A DNA stretch of 64,000 bases from Corynebacterium sp. (GCF_022712195.1 NZ_JALAGY010000039.1:1-64000), one strand, 5' to 3'; shown: positions 52,897-61,938, counted from the stretch's first letter. The notes: generated by a model not told the origin, from the sequence alone. Translations and numbers: made by a program.

Positions 52897-54855
52897 TCAC
52901 CCTTCCCTATCCCCGTCGGGCAGGTCGATGTCCGCGAAGGCCCCGTAGTCGTCCGGGTCGGCCGTGCCGATATCCCCGACCACGCCGACGTCCCCGGCGA
53001 CGATGATGTTGCCCGGGACGATCAGGTTCCCCTCCTCGTCGTAGATCGCCGTGGGCAGCTCGTCACCGGTCTCGTCGTACCCCGGTGCGGGCTTGCGCTC
53101 GTTCTCCTCCAACGCCTCCGGGCTGTCGGTCTTCTCCCACTGACGTGTCCTCGGCTCCGGCCGTGCGTGGTAGTCGTTGTTCATCCCCTTGAGGATCGAG
53201 TACATCATCACGAAGAACATGAGGAAGAACGGCAGTCCGATGATGATGGAGATCTCCTGCAACGCCTCGATGCCCGCCTGCGGCGACATCACCAGGATCG
53301 CCGCAGCCACCGCCCCGATGGACGCCGCCCACAGCACCCGCTGGTAGGTCGGGGTCACGTTCTCCTCCCCGACGGCGAACATGTCGGTCACCAGCGCGGC
53401 CGAGTCGATCGAGGTGACGAAGAAGATGGCGACGACGACCAGGGCGAAGCCACTGACCAGCGTGGTCCAGGGCAGGGTGTCCAGGAGGATGAACAGGGAC
53501 GCCGCCGCGTCCCCCTGCTCGACGACCGGACCGGAGATGCTGCCCGGGTCCTGCCGCTCGGCGTTGAGACCGGCGAAACCGAACACCGCGAACCACACGA
53601 GGATGAACAACGCCGGCAGTGCCAGGACACCGCCGACGAACTCACGGACGGTACGGCCCTTGGAGATGCGCGCCACGAACATCCCGATGAACGGCGACCA
53701 GCAGATCGTCCACGCCCAGTAGAACACCGTCCACGTGCCCTGCCACCCGTCGACGGTGATCTCGTCGGCGTCCGACCAGAACATCAGCCTCGGGAGCCAC
53801 TCCGCGTACAGGGAGGCGGTGTCCATCGTCCCCCGCAGCAGCATCAGCGTCGGCCCGGTGGCCAGGACGAAGAGCATCAGCACGACGGCCATGACGATGT
53901 TGATGTTCGAGAGATTCTTGATGCCCTTGTCCAGGCCCGCGGCGACCGACCAGCTGGCCAGCGCGACGATGGCGACGATGATCCCGACCAGGAGCAGCGT
54001 CGACCCCTCGACACCGAAGACCCGTCCGAGTCCGGACTCGATCTGCAGGGTGCCGAGCCCCAGGGAGACCGCGATACCGAAGACGGTGCCGATGATCGCC
54101 AGCGCGTCGATGAGCTTCCCGGGCCAGGCGTAGATGGCGCCGCCGAGGATCGGCGCGAAGATCGAGGAGACCCGGGGAGGGAGATTCCGCTTGTAGATGA
54201 AGTATCCCAGGGCGAGCCCCGGCAGGGCGAAGATCACCCACATGTGGATGCCGAAGTGGTACATCGTGAACCCCATGGCCTGGTTCACCGCCTCGTGGGA
54301 CATCGGTTCCTCGTTCTGCATGGGGACGTTCACCGCATGGTTGATCGGCTCCGCCACCCCCCAGAACATCAGCACGCTCCCCAGCCCGCCGGCGAACAGC
54401 ATCGCGAACCAGCTCGTCAGCGAGTACTCGGGTTTCTCCCCGTCCGGGCCGAGCCGCATGCGCCCGAAGTGGCTGAACGCCAGGGCCACGAGGAAGAGCA
54501 GCGCCACGGTGACGCCGGCGATGTACAGCCAGTTGAGGTTGGTCATCAGCCACCCTGAGATCACCGAGAACGTGTCCCTGGCCCGGGGCCCGAAGGCCAC
54601 GCACACGGCGACGAAGATGACGATGAATCCTGCGGAGACCCCCAGGACCAGCCTGTCAGGCCCCCGCCCGGTCACCTCCTCCCCCTGGTCGCTTGTCGCC
54701 CCGGCGCCGTCGGTGGCCCCGGAACGGGCCCCAGAACGGGCCCCAGAACGGGCCGCAGATTTGTCGGTGGAGGAAGTCACGTCAGGTCCGGTTCCCCCGG
54801 GTCTTCCGGCCGAACCTGGCGCCGGCTGACCCGGTTGGTAGAGGTCAGTGGACAA
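52897..54855 (-). CDS. BCCT-family compatible-solute transporter
   Basis: A 652-residue secondary transporter with twelve membrane segments between about residues 68 and 580. The family tryptophan motif is present as TVFYWAWTICWSPFIGMFVARISKGRTVREF in two adjoining blocks, and the glycine-rich segment reads AGGLGSVLMFWGVAEP. It should import betaine, ectoine or a related trimethylammonium solute. The N-terminus carries an RSGA repeat encoded by a 12-nt tandem repeat, and an acidic C-terminal tail of about 75 residues may sense osmotic state. The TTG start at 54855 is uncertain; GTG 54780 would remove the first 25 residues. Confidence 0.9.
   Translation of the reverse strand: MSTDLYQPGQPAPGSAGRPGGTGPDVTSSTDKSAARSGARSGARSGATDGAGATSDQGEEVTGRGPDRLVLGVSAGFIVIFVAVCVAFGPRARDTFSVISGWLMTNLNWLYIAGVTVALLFLVALAFSHFGRMRLGPDGEKPEYSLTSWFAMLFAGGLGSVLMFWGVAEPINHAVNVPMQNEEPMSHEAVNQAMGFTMYHFGIHMWVIFALPGLALGYFIYKRNLPPRVSSIFAPILGGAIYAWPGKLIDALAIIGTVFGIAVSLGLGTLQIESGLGRVFGVEGSTLLLVGIIVAIVALASWSVAAGLDKGIKNLSNINIVMAVVLMLFVLATGPTLMLLRGTMDTASLYAEWLPRLMFWSDADEITVDGWQGTWTVFYWAWTICWSPFIGMFVARISKGRTVREFVGGVLALPALFILVWFAVFGFAGLNAERQDPGSISGPVVEQGDAAASLFILLDTLPWTTLVSGFALVVVAIFFVTSIDSAALVTDMFAVGEENVTPTYQRVLWAASIGAVAAAILVMSPQAGIEALQEISIIIGLPFFLMFFVMMYSILKGMNNDYHARPEPRTRQWEKTDSPEALEENERKPAPGYDETGDELPTAIYDEEGNLIVPGNIIVAGDVGVVGDIGTADPDDYGAFADIDLPDGDREG
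54716..54756. repeat. 12-bp tandem repeat in the BCCT gene
   Basis: ACGGGCCCCAGA-type units are repeated about three times in phase with the reading frame, encoding RSGA repeats. Copy-number change would lengthen or shorten the cytoplasmic head without a frameshift. Confidence 0.7.
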
Positions 54856-54907
54856 CAGGATCCCGAGTGTACCGAGAAAGTGCTGCCCGTGTCCCCGGAC
54901 ACAGGAA

Positions 54908-54934
54908 ACCCCCGGCTCCTGACGAACCGGGGGT
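54908..54934 (-). terminator. Possible terminator between protease and BCCT genes
   Basis: ACCCCCGG / CCGGGGGT around an 11-nt loop, followed on the minus strand by only three T. It lies 170 nt after the protease stop. Confidence 0.4.
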
Positions 54935-55103
54935 GTCCTGCTGACGTTTCAAGAGGAGAATGCTCAGCTGCCGTATACGAGAGTCCTTTCGCGACGACCG
55001 TCCTGGATACCACCTCACCACGTGTGGTGGCGATGTCTCCGACAGTACGGCTCCCACGTTGGAGATCCCTGACAGGCCGCTGGAATCTCTGTCCGGAAAG
55101 GGT

Positions 55104-55907
55104 TCAGATTCGGTTCAGGTGCTGACGGGTGCCGTCGAAGGTGTTGAACAGCACCGGAGTGCCGTTGGACAGCGTGCCCACGACGTGCCGCTTGCCGTCC
55201 CTGCCCGACACGTGCAGGGGACTGCCGGAGTCGCCGCCGATCGCCGGGATCAGTGCGGTGATCTCCTCGGTGTCGGAGTTGACCGCGAGGACCGGACCAC
55301 AGGTCCTGCCCGACATCGTGCCGTCCTTGCAGACGATGCTGCCCACCAGGTTCCGGCTCACCGGCACCGGGTCCCCCAACGGCTGGTTGCCGCCACGCAG
55401 GAGGTCGTCCAGCATCGGGAAACCGGTGTCGGCGGTGCTCGACACCTGGCCGGGGTCGGGGGTCACCGACTCATCCAGGCGGAACCAGCCGAAGTCGTCG
55501 AGCCCGGCCTGGGGGTCGAACGGGTTCGCGGTGCCGCCCCTGACCACGCCGCCGGCCTGGACGTCCCCGGAGTCCGCCAGCAGACGGCCGTCCCTCGTGG
55601 AGACCTTCACCACCTGAGAGCCGAGCTCCTCCGGGTTGAGGCAGTGGCCGGCGGTGACCCCGTAGAAGGTGCCGTCGCGCTCGACGACCGAGTTCATGGT
55701 GCAGATCGACTCGCCGCCGTCGGCCGTGGTGATGATGATGCCGTCACCGGCGTGCGTCGACGTCGCTGCCGCGGCGGTCGCCGGGAGCGCCAGGGCCGAA
55801 CCACCGGTCACCAGCGCGACAGCCATCGCCCCGGCGGAAAGGATCCTGGCGACGGAGCGCCGCGGACGGCCACCGGACGGTTCTGCTGTGGTGGTTCTTC
55901 TGCGCAT
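55104..55907 (-). CDS. Secreted trypsin-like serine protease (S1)
   Basis: A 267-residue preprotein. A basic head and hydrophobic segment (SAGAMAVALVTGGSALALPATAAAA) form a signal peptide. The triad is His in VTAGHCL, Asp in LDDFGWF and Ser in GGDSGSPL. Two cysteine pairs are likely (CTMNS/GHC and SIVC/RTC). The short propeptide and domain order resemble streptogrisin-type actinobacterial proteases. AAGGGA lies 7 nt before the ATG. Confidence 0.88.
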   Translation of the reverse strand: MRRRTTTAEPSGGRPRRSVARILSAGAMAVALVTGGSALALPATAAAATSTHAGDGIIITTADGGESICTMNSVVERDGTFYGVTAGHCLNPEELGSQVVKVSTRDGRLLADSGDVQAGGVVRGGTANPFDPQAGLDDFGWFRLDESVTPDPGQVSSTADTGFPMLDDLLRGGNQPLGDPVPVSRNLVGSIVCKDGTMSGRTCGPVLAVNSDTEEITALIPAIGGDSGSPLHVSGRDGKRHVVGTLSNGTPVLFNTFDGTRQHLNRI

Positions 55908-56012
55908 CGTACTGTCCCTTCGCTGGGGGCCGGGAATGGTATGAGGGGATTGTATCGTGTCCGGGACACATATGCTCTCTCATCGGAAAGTACCCGTGCC
56001 GTCCTGGGCCGG

Positions 56013-56018
56013 TACCCT
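56013..56018 (+). promoter_or_regulatory. -10 box, predicted leaderless DUF1990 transcript
   Basis: TACCCT ends 7 nt before ATG 56026. Confidence 0.4.
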
Positions 56019-56025
56019 AGACCCC

Positions 56026-56628
56026 ATGCCGCTACGCCGTCCGTCCACCCCGCCGCGCGCCCCGGAACGTCCTCCGTCGGAACGCGACCTGACCTACCCC
56101 GGCGACCTCACCGGCCTGTCCGCGTCGATCCACGACATCGACGCCCGGCCCGCGCTGCTCAGCCGGCTCCACCGGGAGGGTTTCCACCACCTCAGCCACA
56201 GCCGGGTCATCGGCCACGGCACCGCCGACCGTGACCGGGCGCTGGCCAACCTGTTCTCGGGACGGGCGCACCATCTCGCCGGCGCCCCGCTGCACCGCCA
56301 CGGAACACCACTGTCACCGCAGGCGCCGCTGGTCACCGGCGACCTGGTGACGGTCACCCCGGGGCGCGGACTGCTCACTCCCCTGGACTCCCCGTGCCTG
56401 GTCCTCACCGCAGGCCCGTCGAGCCTGGTGTACGGGACACTGCCGGGCCACGTCGAGTGCGGCGAGGAGTACTTCGGCGTCGCCCTCAACGAGGACGGGA
56501 CCGTCACCGCGACGGTGAGCGCCTTCTCCCGTCCCGGACGTCTGGTCACCAGCCTCGGCGGCGCGGTGGGACGTCGCATCCAGGCGCGGATGGCCACCGC
56601 CTACATCCGCGGCATGGGGGCCGCCTGA
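56026..56628 (+). CDS. DUF1990 family protein
   Basis: A 200-residue protein with the DUF1990 blocks DLTYPGDLTG, IGHGTADRDRALANLFSGR and SLVYGTLPGHVECGEEYFGVALNEDGTVTATVSAFSRP (in adjoining blocks). The family may bind a hydrophobic ligand, but no reaction is known. ATG 56026 fits the leaderless 7-nt spacing. It converges on the 2-hydroxyacid dehydrogenase gene with a 30-nt gap. Confidence 0.85.
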   Translation: MPLRRPSTPPRAPERPPSERDLTYPGDLTGLSASIHDIDARPALLSRLHREGFHHLSHSRVIGHGTADRDRALANLFSGRAHHLAGAPLHRHGTPLSPQAPLVTGDLVTVTPGRGLLTPLDSPCLVLTAGPSSLVYGTLPGHVECGEEYFGVALNEDGTVTATVSAFSRPGRLVTSLGGAVGRRIQARMATAYIRGMGAA

Positions 56629-56658
56629 CCCGGCGCGGGCGGCGGTCGGCACCCCCTG

Positions 56659-57606
56659 TCAGTAGCCCTTGCCGGGGTCCAGTTCCGTCGGCATCCGTTC
56701 ACCGGCAAGGAACGCGGTGTAGTTCTCCACGACGGGCCCGGCCAACTGCGCGTCCATCGACGCCCTGGTGTTCGCCGAATGGGTGGTGACCGTGACGTTG
56801 TCCATGTCCCACAGCGGATGACCGTCCGGCAGCGGTTCAGGGTCGGTGACGTCCAGCCCAGCGCCACCCAGGTGGCCCGACTCCAACGCCGCGACAAGGT
56901 CGTCCGTGACCACCACCGGCCCGCGGGCGACGTTGACCACCGTGGCACCGGGCCGGAAGGATGCGAAGACCCCGGCGCCGAACAACCCCTCGGTGTCCGC
57001 TGTCAGCGGGACAGCGACCACCGTGTGGTCCGCCGCCGACACCGCGTCCGTCAACCGGTCGATCGACACGGTACGCGCCGCACCCTCCACCGGTTCCCCG
57101 GTCCTGTTGACCGCGACGACCCGCGCCCCGAACGGTGCCAGCATCTCGATGAGGTGGCGGCCGATGCCTCCCGCCCCGACCACGGCCACCGTCGCACCGT
57201 TCAACCACCGGGTGCCCTCGTCGACCTCCGGCCAGACCGACCAGCTGGCCGCCCGCGCGACCTTCTTGTGCATGTGCGTGACCGAGAGCAGCAGTGCCAC
57301 CGCACTCTCGGCGACCTGACGGCCGTAGATCCCTGACGCATTGGACCAGCGCCGGTCCTCTCGCGGACCGGGGGTGATGATCCCCGCGTCCACGTAGCCC
57401 TCGATCCCCGCCTGGCAGAGCTGCACCCACGTCACCCTGTCGGGGAGCTCGGGGAAATCCTCCGGGGCGACGCCGTGGCAGACGAAGGCGTCGGCGTCGG
57501 CGAGGTCGTCGACCATGACCGCACCGGCGTCCTCCAGTGCCGCCCTCGTCTCAGGCAGCGGGAACCGGGAGGTGTAGATGTTCAGGGACTGTGCGTGTGG
57601 ACTCAT
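56659..57606 (-). CDS. D-isomer specific 2-hydroxyacid dehydrogenase
   Basis: A 315-residue NAD-dependent dehydrogenase. The cofactor fold has VAVVGAGGIGRHLIEML, the catalytic Arg is in NVARGPVV, the Glu in DVTDPEPLPDG and the His in VTTHSANT. It probably interconverts a 2-hydroxyacid and 2-oxoacid, such as phosphoglycerate-like or glyoxylate substrates, but neighbours do not indicate which. The ATG is preceded by a G-run rather than a normal ribosome site. Confidence 0.9.
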   Translation of the reverse strand: MSPHAQSLNIYTSRFPLPETRAALEDAGAVMVDDLADADAFVCHGVAPEDFPELPDRVTWVQLCQAGIEGYVDAGIITPGPREDRRWSNASGIYGRQVAESAVALLLSVTHMHKKVARAASWSVWPEVDEGTRWLNGATVAVVGAGGIGRHLIEMLAPFGARVVAVNRTGEPVEGAARTVSIDRLTDAVSAADHTVVAVPLTADTEGLFGAGVFASFRPGATVVNVARGPVVVTDDLVAALESGHLGGAGLDVTDPEPLPDGHPLWDMDNVTVTTHSANTRASMDAQLAGPVVENYTAFLAGERMPTELDPGKGY

Positions 57607-57674
57607 ACCCCCCAGTCATACCTGCTGGACGGTGGTACCCGCCCGTACACCTCCGGCCCGGGCTCGGGCGCCGG

Positions 57675-58385
57675 TCAGCCGAGCCGCTCGCGGAGCTGGT
57701 CGAGGGTGTCGTTGAGCTGGTCCTCGATACCGGGGTCCAGGGAGGGGATCTCCGGGAGGTTGCTGGGCAGATCCTCCAGGTCCGACGGGATCTGGATGTC
57801 GCTGGGCAGCTCGAACGGCGGCGCGGCGGGGTCGTCCTGCGTCGTCTCCTCCGGCGAGGACTCCGGCGCGGGCCTGGTCGTCGACGTGGGTGCGGGCGTG
57901 CTGTCGTCGTCGCCGCCGAACACGAAGATGACGAGCACGAGGGCCAGGGCGACCAGCGCTGCGACCACCAGCAGGATCACCGCCAACGGACCACGTCGCT
58001 TCCTGCCGCCCTGGTTCCCCGGACCCTGGTCGGCACCGAACTCCGGCTGAGCGCCGTACCGCTGCCCGCCGTACGGTTCCCCGTACCCCGCCGCAGGCCC
58101 CTGCTGACCGTACCCGTCGTACTGGCTGTACTGGCCGTACTGTTCCCGGGGCTGCCGGGGCTGCTCGTAGTTCGGCCCCGCAGGAGGGATGACCTGCGTC
58201 TCGTCGGCGTTGCCGTGCCGGTACCGGGGTGGTTCCGGCGACTGCCCCGGGGCGCGACCGGACCACACCGTCGTCGGATTCTCGTCCGGCGGTACATCCC
58301 CCGGTCGGCCGAACGCCGTCGTCGGCGTCTCGTCCTCCGGACGCCCGCCGTCCCCCTGCTCGCCCCAGCGACCGTTCCGGCTCAT
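57675..58385 (-). CDS. Single-span membrane protein with Thr-rich motifs
   Basis: A 236-residue protein: about 130 cytoplasmic residues rich in Gly, Gln, Pro and Tyr (EQYGQYSQYDGYGQQ), one membrane helix (GPLAVILLVVAALVALALVLVIFVF) and an outer acidic, proline-rich tail. The head has three similar acidic motifs, DETPTT (18-23), DENPTTV (34-40) and DETQVI (61-66), resembling threonine sites recognised by FHA domains after Ser/Thr-kinase phosphorylation. AAAGGA before ATG 58385 decides the start. No family recognised. Confidence 0.7.
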   Translation of the reverse strand: MSRNGRWGEQGDGGRPEDETPTTAFGRPGDVPPDENPTTVWSGRAPGQSPEPPRYRHGNADETQVIPPAGPNYEQPRQPREQYGQYSQYDGYGQQGPAAGYGEPYGGQRYGAQPEFGADQGPGNQGGRKRRGPLAVILLVVAALVALALVLVIFVFGGDDDSTPAPTSTTRPAPESSPEETTQDDPAAPPFELPSDIQIPSDLEDLPSNLPEIPSLDPGIEDQLNDTLDQLRERLG

Positions 58386-58475
58386 CGCCACGTCCTTTCC
58401 ATCTGGGCACCCTTCTGGACACGGTCCTCGTCACCGTGTCCGGTTCAGGAGAAGACTACCCCACCACGGCGCCGC

Positions 58476-59231
58476 CTACCGCGACAACGGAGCGGACCCC
58501 GGCACGGCAGGCAACGGGGGCAGGTAGGCCAGGACATCACCGGTCTGCTCCTCCGGGGAGCCGTAGGTGATCGCCGCGACGCTGAACAGCGAGCCACCCA
58601 CCGACGCGCTGGCCACGACGGAGGGCCCCTCGTCCGACCAGCCCCACTTGGTGCCCGTGACGAAGGGAAGGTTGTCGGTCCCCCAGTTCTGCCGCGTACC
58701 GTCCGCGGCGACCGGCTCCGCGGTCTCCATCCAGTGCAGGATCGGCGACGACGGGTCCCTGAGCTGCTTGGCCCTCAGGAAGGAGGCGGCATCGGCCGCC
58801 GAGGTCTTCGAGTAGCCCCAGTTCGCGTTTCCCCGGGTCGCGGTCAACCCGTACTCCCGGGCGGTCGCGTCGATGCTGTTGGGGTACTTGGCGTACAGCT
58901 CGGCAGCCGCCGCGTCATCACTGGCACGCACGGCACGTTCGGCCAGTGCACGGTCGGAGGCGGAACCGTCACCGTGCCGCAGGGCGTAGTCGACGATGTA
59001 CAGCTTCACGATCGACAGACCCGGACGGGTCTCCCCCGCATTGGCGGTCCCACCGTTGTAGACCGGCGACTTCACGGCGACGGACGTACGGGTGTTGACC
59101 GACGGCAGGACCGGGTCAGCGCCCGCCGGGGCCGCGACGACGGCTCCGCCACCTGCGGCCAGCGCACCGGCCAGCGCGAGGAGGCAGGCCCTGCGTGCGG
59201 GTCGCCGGGAACGTCGGTGGCTGCTGCTCAT
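58476..59231 (-). CDS. Exported SxxK-type serine hydrolase-like protein
   Basis: A 251-residue protein with a twin-arginine-like basic head (HRRSRRPARRA), a hydrophobic signal segment and AGADP cleavage region. The mature part has S-I-V-K (SxxK) in RPGLSIVKLYIVDYAL, an SDD triad where SxN is usual, and T-G-T-K-W-G (KTG-like). This order fits the beta-lactamase/DD-peptidase fold, though the middle motif is altered. AAGGAGA before ATG 59231 fixes the start. Its target is perhaps a cell-wall peptide; unproven. Confidence 0.7.
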   Translation of the reverse strand: MSSSHRRSRRPARRACLLALAGALAAGGGAVVAAPAGADPVLPSVNTRTSVAVKSPVYNGGTANAGETRPGLSIVKLYIVDYALRHGDGSASDRALAERAVRASDDAAAAELYAKYPNSIDATAREYGLTATRGNANWGYSKTSAADAASFLRAKQLRDPSSPILHWMETAEPVAADGTRQNWGTDNLPFVTGTKWGWSDEGPSVVASASVGGSLFSVAAITYGSPEEQTGDVLAYLPPLPAVPGSAPLSR

Positions 59232-59458
59232 GCGTCTCTCCTTGTTCGGTGGTCCACGCCGCCGTGACCCCCGCCCGGGGGTCGGTCCGGGGCACGTCAG
59301 ATACGGTCCGGGGCGTCCAGGCACCCCATGTTATCCCTAGCGGAGGTCGCCCGTGTACCAGCCCGCAGGTATGACCCACTATGCTCGATGTCGAGTACAC
59401 ACGGGAGGACGTGACCACCTCCTGCTGATCCACTGCTGACTCACTCAGGAGAGACGAG

Positions 59459-59749
59459 ATGACCCGCACCCGCCGGACCACTGCCCTGCTCGCTGCCGCT
59501 GTTCTGGCACTGGGGGCCACCGCCTGCCAGCCGCCGAGCGAGAACGACAGCGAACGGACCGCCCCGTCCACCGAAGTCACCCCGGACAGCGGATTCGAAG
59601 GCGCCGGCGTTCCGACGACCTCCGCCCCCGCCAGCGAGTCCGGTGAGCCCACCGAGGCCGGCACCGTCGCAGGCACCGAGGGGGCCCCGGACACCGTGGG
59701 CGACACCGAGCCCTACGCCCCGGGCGCCCAGACCGCCCCGGTCTCGTAG
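59459..59749 (+). CDS. Small lipoprotein
   Basis: A 96-residue protein with a lipoprotein signal peptide (TRTRRTTALLAAAVLALGATAC, lipobox L-G-A-T-A-C, acylated cysteine near residue 23) and a Thr/Ser/Pro/Glu-rich, probably disordered and glycosylatable remainder. AGGAGAG precedes the ATG. It probably sits on the outer face of the membrane. Function unknown. Confidence 0.75.
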   Translation: MTRTRRTTALLAAAVLALGATACQPPSENDSERTAPSTEVTPDSGFEGAGVPTTSAPASESGEPTEAGTVAGTEGAPDTVGDTEPYAPGAQTAPVS

Positions 59750-59790
59750 ACACGCCCTCCGCCGCCTTCAGCGGCAGCTTCAGCAGGTCG

Positions 59791-60321
59791 TTGGGCGAGT
59801 CCGCCCCGGGTCCCGTCCGTGTCGCCGACACTGACGACGTCCCCTCGATCCGCGACCTCGAACGACGTGCCGGTGAACCCTTCCGCTCCGTGGGACTCGA
59901 CGTGGTGGCCGAAGATGAACCACCGGGGGTCGTCGAGCTCACCGACGCCGTCACCGCCCGGCGGGTCCTGGTCGTCGATGACGCGTCCGGCCCGGCGCAA
60001 CTCGCCGCATGGCTGTGGGTGGGCACCGCCGACGGCGACCTGCTGATCGAACAGGTGTCGGTGGATCCGGCACACCGGGGTCGTCGGCTGGGGGCCGCGT
60101 TGGTCTCCCTGGCGGTGGACCATGCCCGGCACCGGGGCTTCCCCGCGGTGTCGCTGACCTCCTACACCGACGTGCCGTGGAACGGACCGTGGTACCGCCG
60201 GCTCGGCTTCCGGCCGGTCGCGGAAGACGCCCTCGGCCCGGAGCTCGCCGCCGTCCGCGCCGCAGAGCGGGCGGCGGGGCTGGACGTCGCGCCGCGCAGC
60301 GCCTACCGCCGGGAGACCTGA
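59791..60321 (+). CDS. GNAT-family N-acetyltransferase
   Basis: A 176-residue acetyltransferase. Motif A is LLIEQVSVDPAHRGRRLGAALVSLAVDHARHRG (in adjoining blocks), with the acetyl-CoA loop R-G-R-R-L-G-A, followed by the WYRRLGFRPV signature strand of motif B. Substrate unknown. The TTG start at 59791 is tentative because no good ribosome site is seen. It converges on the CaiB-family gene with a 10-nt gap. Confidence 0.82.
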   Translation: MGESAPGPVRVADTDDVPSIRDLERRAGEPFRSVGLDVVAEDEPPGVVELTDAVTARRVLVVDDASGPAQLAAWLWVGTADGDLLIEQVSVDPAHRGRRLGAALVSLAVDHARHRGFPAVSLTSYTDVPWNGPWYRRLGFRPVAEDALGPELAAVRAAERAAGLDVAPRSAYRRET

Positions 60322-60331
60322 GCCGGCAGGG

Positions 60332-61189
60332 TCACCCGCCCCGGACGACGGCGAGCGGGATGTCCTTCTCTTGCGCCCACGCGGACCAGTGTCCGACCGG
60401 TTCGGCGGCGAAGAAGTCCGTCAGCGCCTCGGCGGTGACCTCGAACGGCGAGTCCAGTCCCAGCTCAGCCGCCAGCGCCACGGCGAAATGGGGTTCGATG
60501 GCTGCGAGGGCCACGTGGCCGTCGCGGGCCGGGTACAGGCCGTAGAGCGGCATCCCGCCCCCGAGCGGGGTACCGGGCCCGGACAGCCCGAACCGTCGGG
60601 ACGCGGCGAAATCATCGACGACCTCGGCCAGCCCGACCTCCGCGTACGTTCCTTCACCGGTGTTCCGGGCACGGAACAGCGCGGCGACCCCGTCAGCGAC
60701 GGCACGTTCGGCACCACCCAGGTCAGCCAACGGCAGGGTGGGCATCACCGGCCCGTCCCCGGTGGTGGCGATCGTCCCGGCCTGCGCCTGGTAGGTCAGG
60801 TCGTGCCCCGGGGTGTCCGCACCGTCTCCGGCACTGCCGACGATCGCCACCTGTGACAGTCGCGGGTACTTCCCGTGCAGTGTGTGCCAGTCCAGACCCA
60901 GGCGGGACAGTGCCCGCGGGCGGTGGGAGGTGAGCAGCAGGTCGGCCTCGTCGAGATGGCCGTGCAGTTCACGCTGCCCCTCCCCGGTCTTCAGGTCGAG
61001 GGTCACCCTGCGCTGGCCGTGGGTGAAGTACTCGTAGTAGTCGGGCGCCGCCAACGCCAGCGGATCACCGGAGGGCGGCTCCACCTTCGTCACGGACGCG
61101 CCCAGGAGGCGGAGCCGACGCGCCGCGGCCGGGCCGGGAAGATTCACGGCCAGGGAGACGACGGTGACTCCGGTGAGAGGATGGTTCAT
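60332..61189 (-). CDS. Short CaiB/BaiF-family CoA-transferase-like protein
   Basis: A 285-residue family III CoA-transferase homologue. PLTGVTVVSLAVNLPGPAAARRLRLLGASVTKVEPPSGDP, the RRVTLDLKTGEGQ strand and DLTYQAQAG match the N-terminal two thirds. Typical members have 360-400 residues, so the C-terminal part is reduced, and the catalytic Asp region (usually near residue 170) reads YQAQAG ... LPLADLGGAE. ATG 61189 is supported by TAGGAT 7 nt upstream. It may be an AMACR-like racemase relative or a degenerate form. Confidence 0.8.
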   Translation of the reverse strand: MNHPLTGVTVVSLAVNLPGPAAARRLRLLGASVTKVEPPSGDPLALAAPDYYEYFTHGQRRVTLDLKTGEGQRELHGHLDEADLLLTSHRPRALSRLGLDWHTLHGKYPRLSQVAIVGSAGDGADTPGHDLTYQAQAGTIATTGDGPVMPTLPLADLGGAERAVADGVAALFRARNTGEGTYAEVGLAEVVDDFAASRRFGLSGPGTPLGGGMPLYGLYPARDGHVALAAIEPHFAVALAAELGLDSPFEVTAEALTDFFAAEPVGHWSAWAQEKDIPLAVVRGG

Positions 61190-61196
61190 GGACGCG

Positions 61197-61202
61197 ATCC
61201 TA
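61197..61202 (-). promoter_or_regulatory. -10 box, predicted leaderless CaiB-family transcript
   Basis: TAGGAT (minus strand) ends 7 nt before ATG 61189. Confidence 0.4.
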
Positions 61203-61214
61203 ACGTCCCACGAC

Positions 61215-61733
61215 TCACGCCACCGACGGTTCCGGAAGAAGCATCGACCCGGCCATCGCCACCAGGAAGCCCAGAATGATGACCGCCGCCACGGTCTTCC
61301 ACCGGCGCAACGGCAGCACGGGCAGCTCCTCGGGAGGGGCGAACACCGCCTGCTCGTCCTTGGCGAGAAGCTCCCAGTTGGCCCGGTACTCCTGGTGGGC
61401 ACGCGCCCACTCGGAGAGGGTCCGGGCGTCCCTGCGGTTGCAGAGGATCCAGTAGATGCCGGGGGCGAACATCATCGTTCCGAGGCCGGTGCTCAGCAAC
61501 GCGTCGGCAAGTACGTCCTGGCTCTCCGGGGCCAGCACGGTCAGCACCATCAGAACGCCCAGGACCACCCCGGTCCAGGCACTGATCCTCTTGAGCACGG
61601 TCGGACGGTACTTCCTCAGCCGTTCCCGCGGGTCCAACGCGGTGGTGCCGATATAGGACGCGACGTCCTCGGGCACTCCCCCGCCCGGACGACTGTAGGG
61701 GTTGTGCGCTGAATATCGGCTGTCTCGGTCCAC
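61215..61733 (-). CDS. Membrane protein of unknown function
   Basis: A 172-residue protein with about three hydrophobic segments (ISAWTGVVLGVLMVLTVLAP, LLSTGLGTMMFAPGIYWILC and TVAAVIILGFLVAMAGSMLL) and a Tyr/Pro-rich head. GGAGG 8 nt before GTG 61733 sets the start. It ends 25 nt before the CaiB-family start on the same strand, although that gene has its own -10 box. No family recognised. Confidence 0.7.
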   Translation of the reverse strand: MDRDSRYSAHNPYSRPGGGVPEDVASYIGTTALDPRERLRKYRPTVLKRISAWTGVVLGVLMVLTVLAPESQDVLADALLSTGLGTMMFAPGIYWILCNRRDARTLSEWARAHQEYRANWELLAKDEQAVFAPPEELPVLPLRRWKTVAAVIILGFLVAMAGSMLLPEPSVA

Positions 61734-61938
61734 GACGGTGTCCTCCTCGAACGGTGATGTCTCTCCGAGCCTACGACACGGTCCGGACACGGTCCGGACT
61801 CGGAACGGACACGAATCGAACACCGAACGGACACGGCTCCCCCGGCCTGCCCTGTAGCACGGCCGACCCCCGGTCTGCGGTGGAACACCTGTTCGACCGG
61901 GGTACCTGCCGGGTCTATACGGGCCGTCCTGCCACCGA

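Noticed and set aside
57537..59267. A 576-codon plus-strand frame
   Set aside because: It is opposite two genes with signal-peptide or membrane features and good ribosome sites; its translation is Arg/Pro/Gly shadow sequence.
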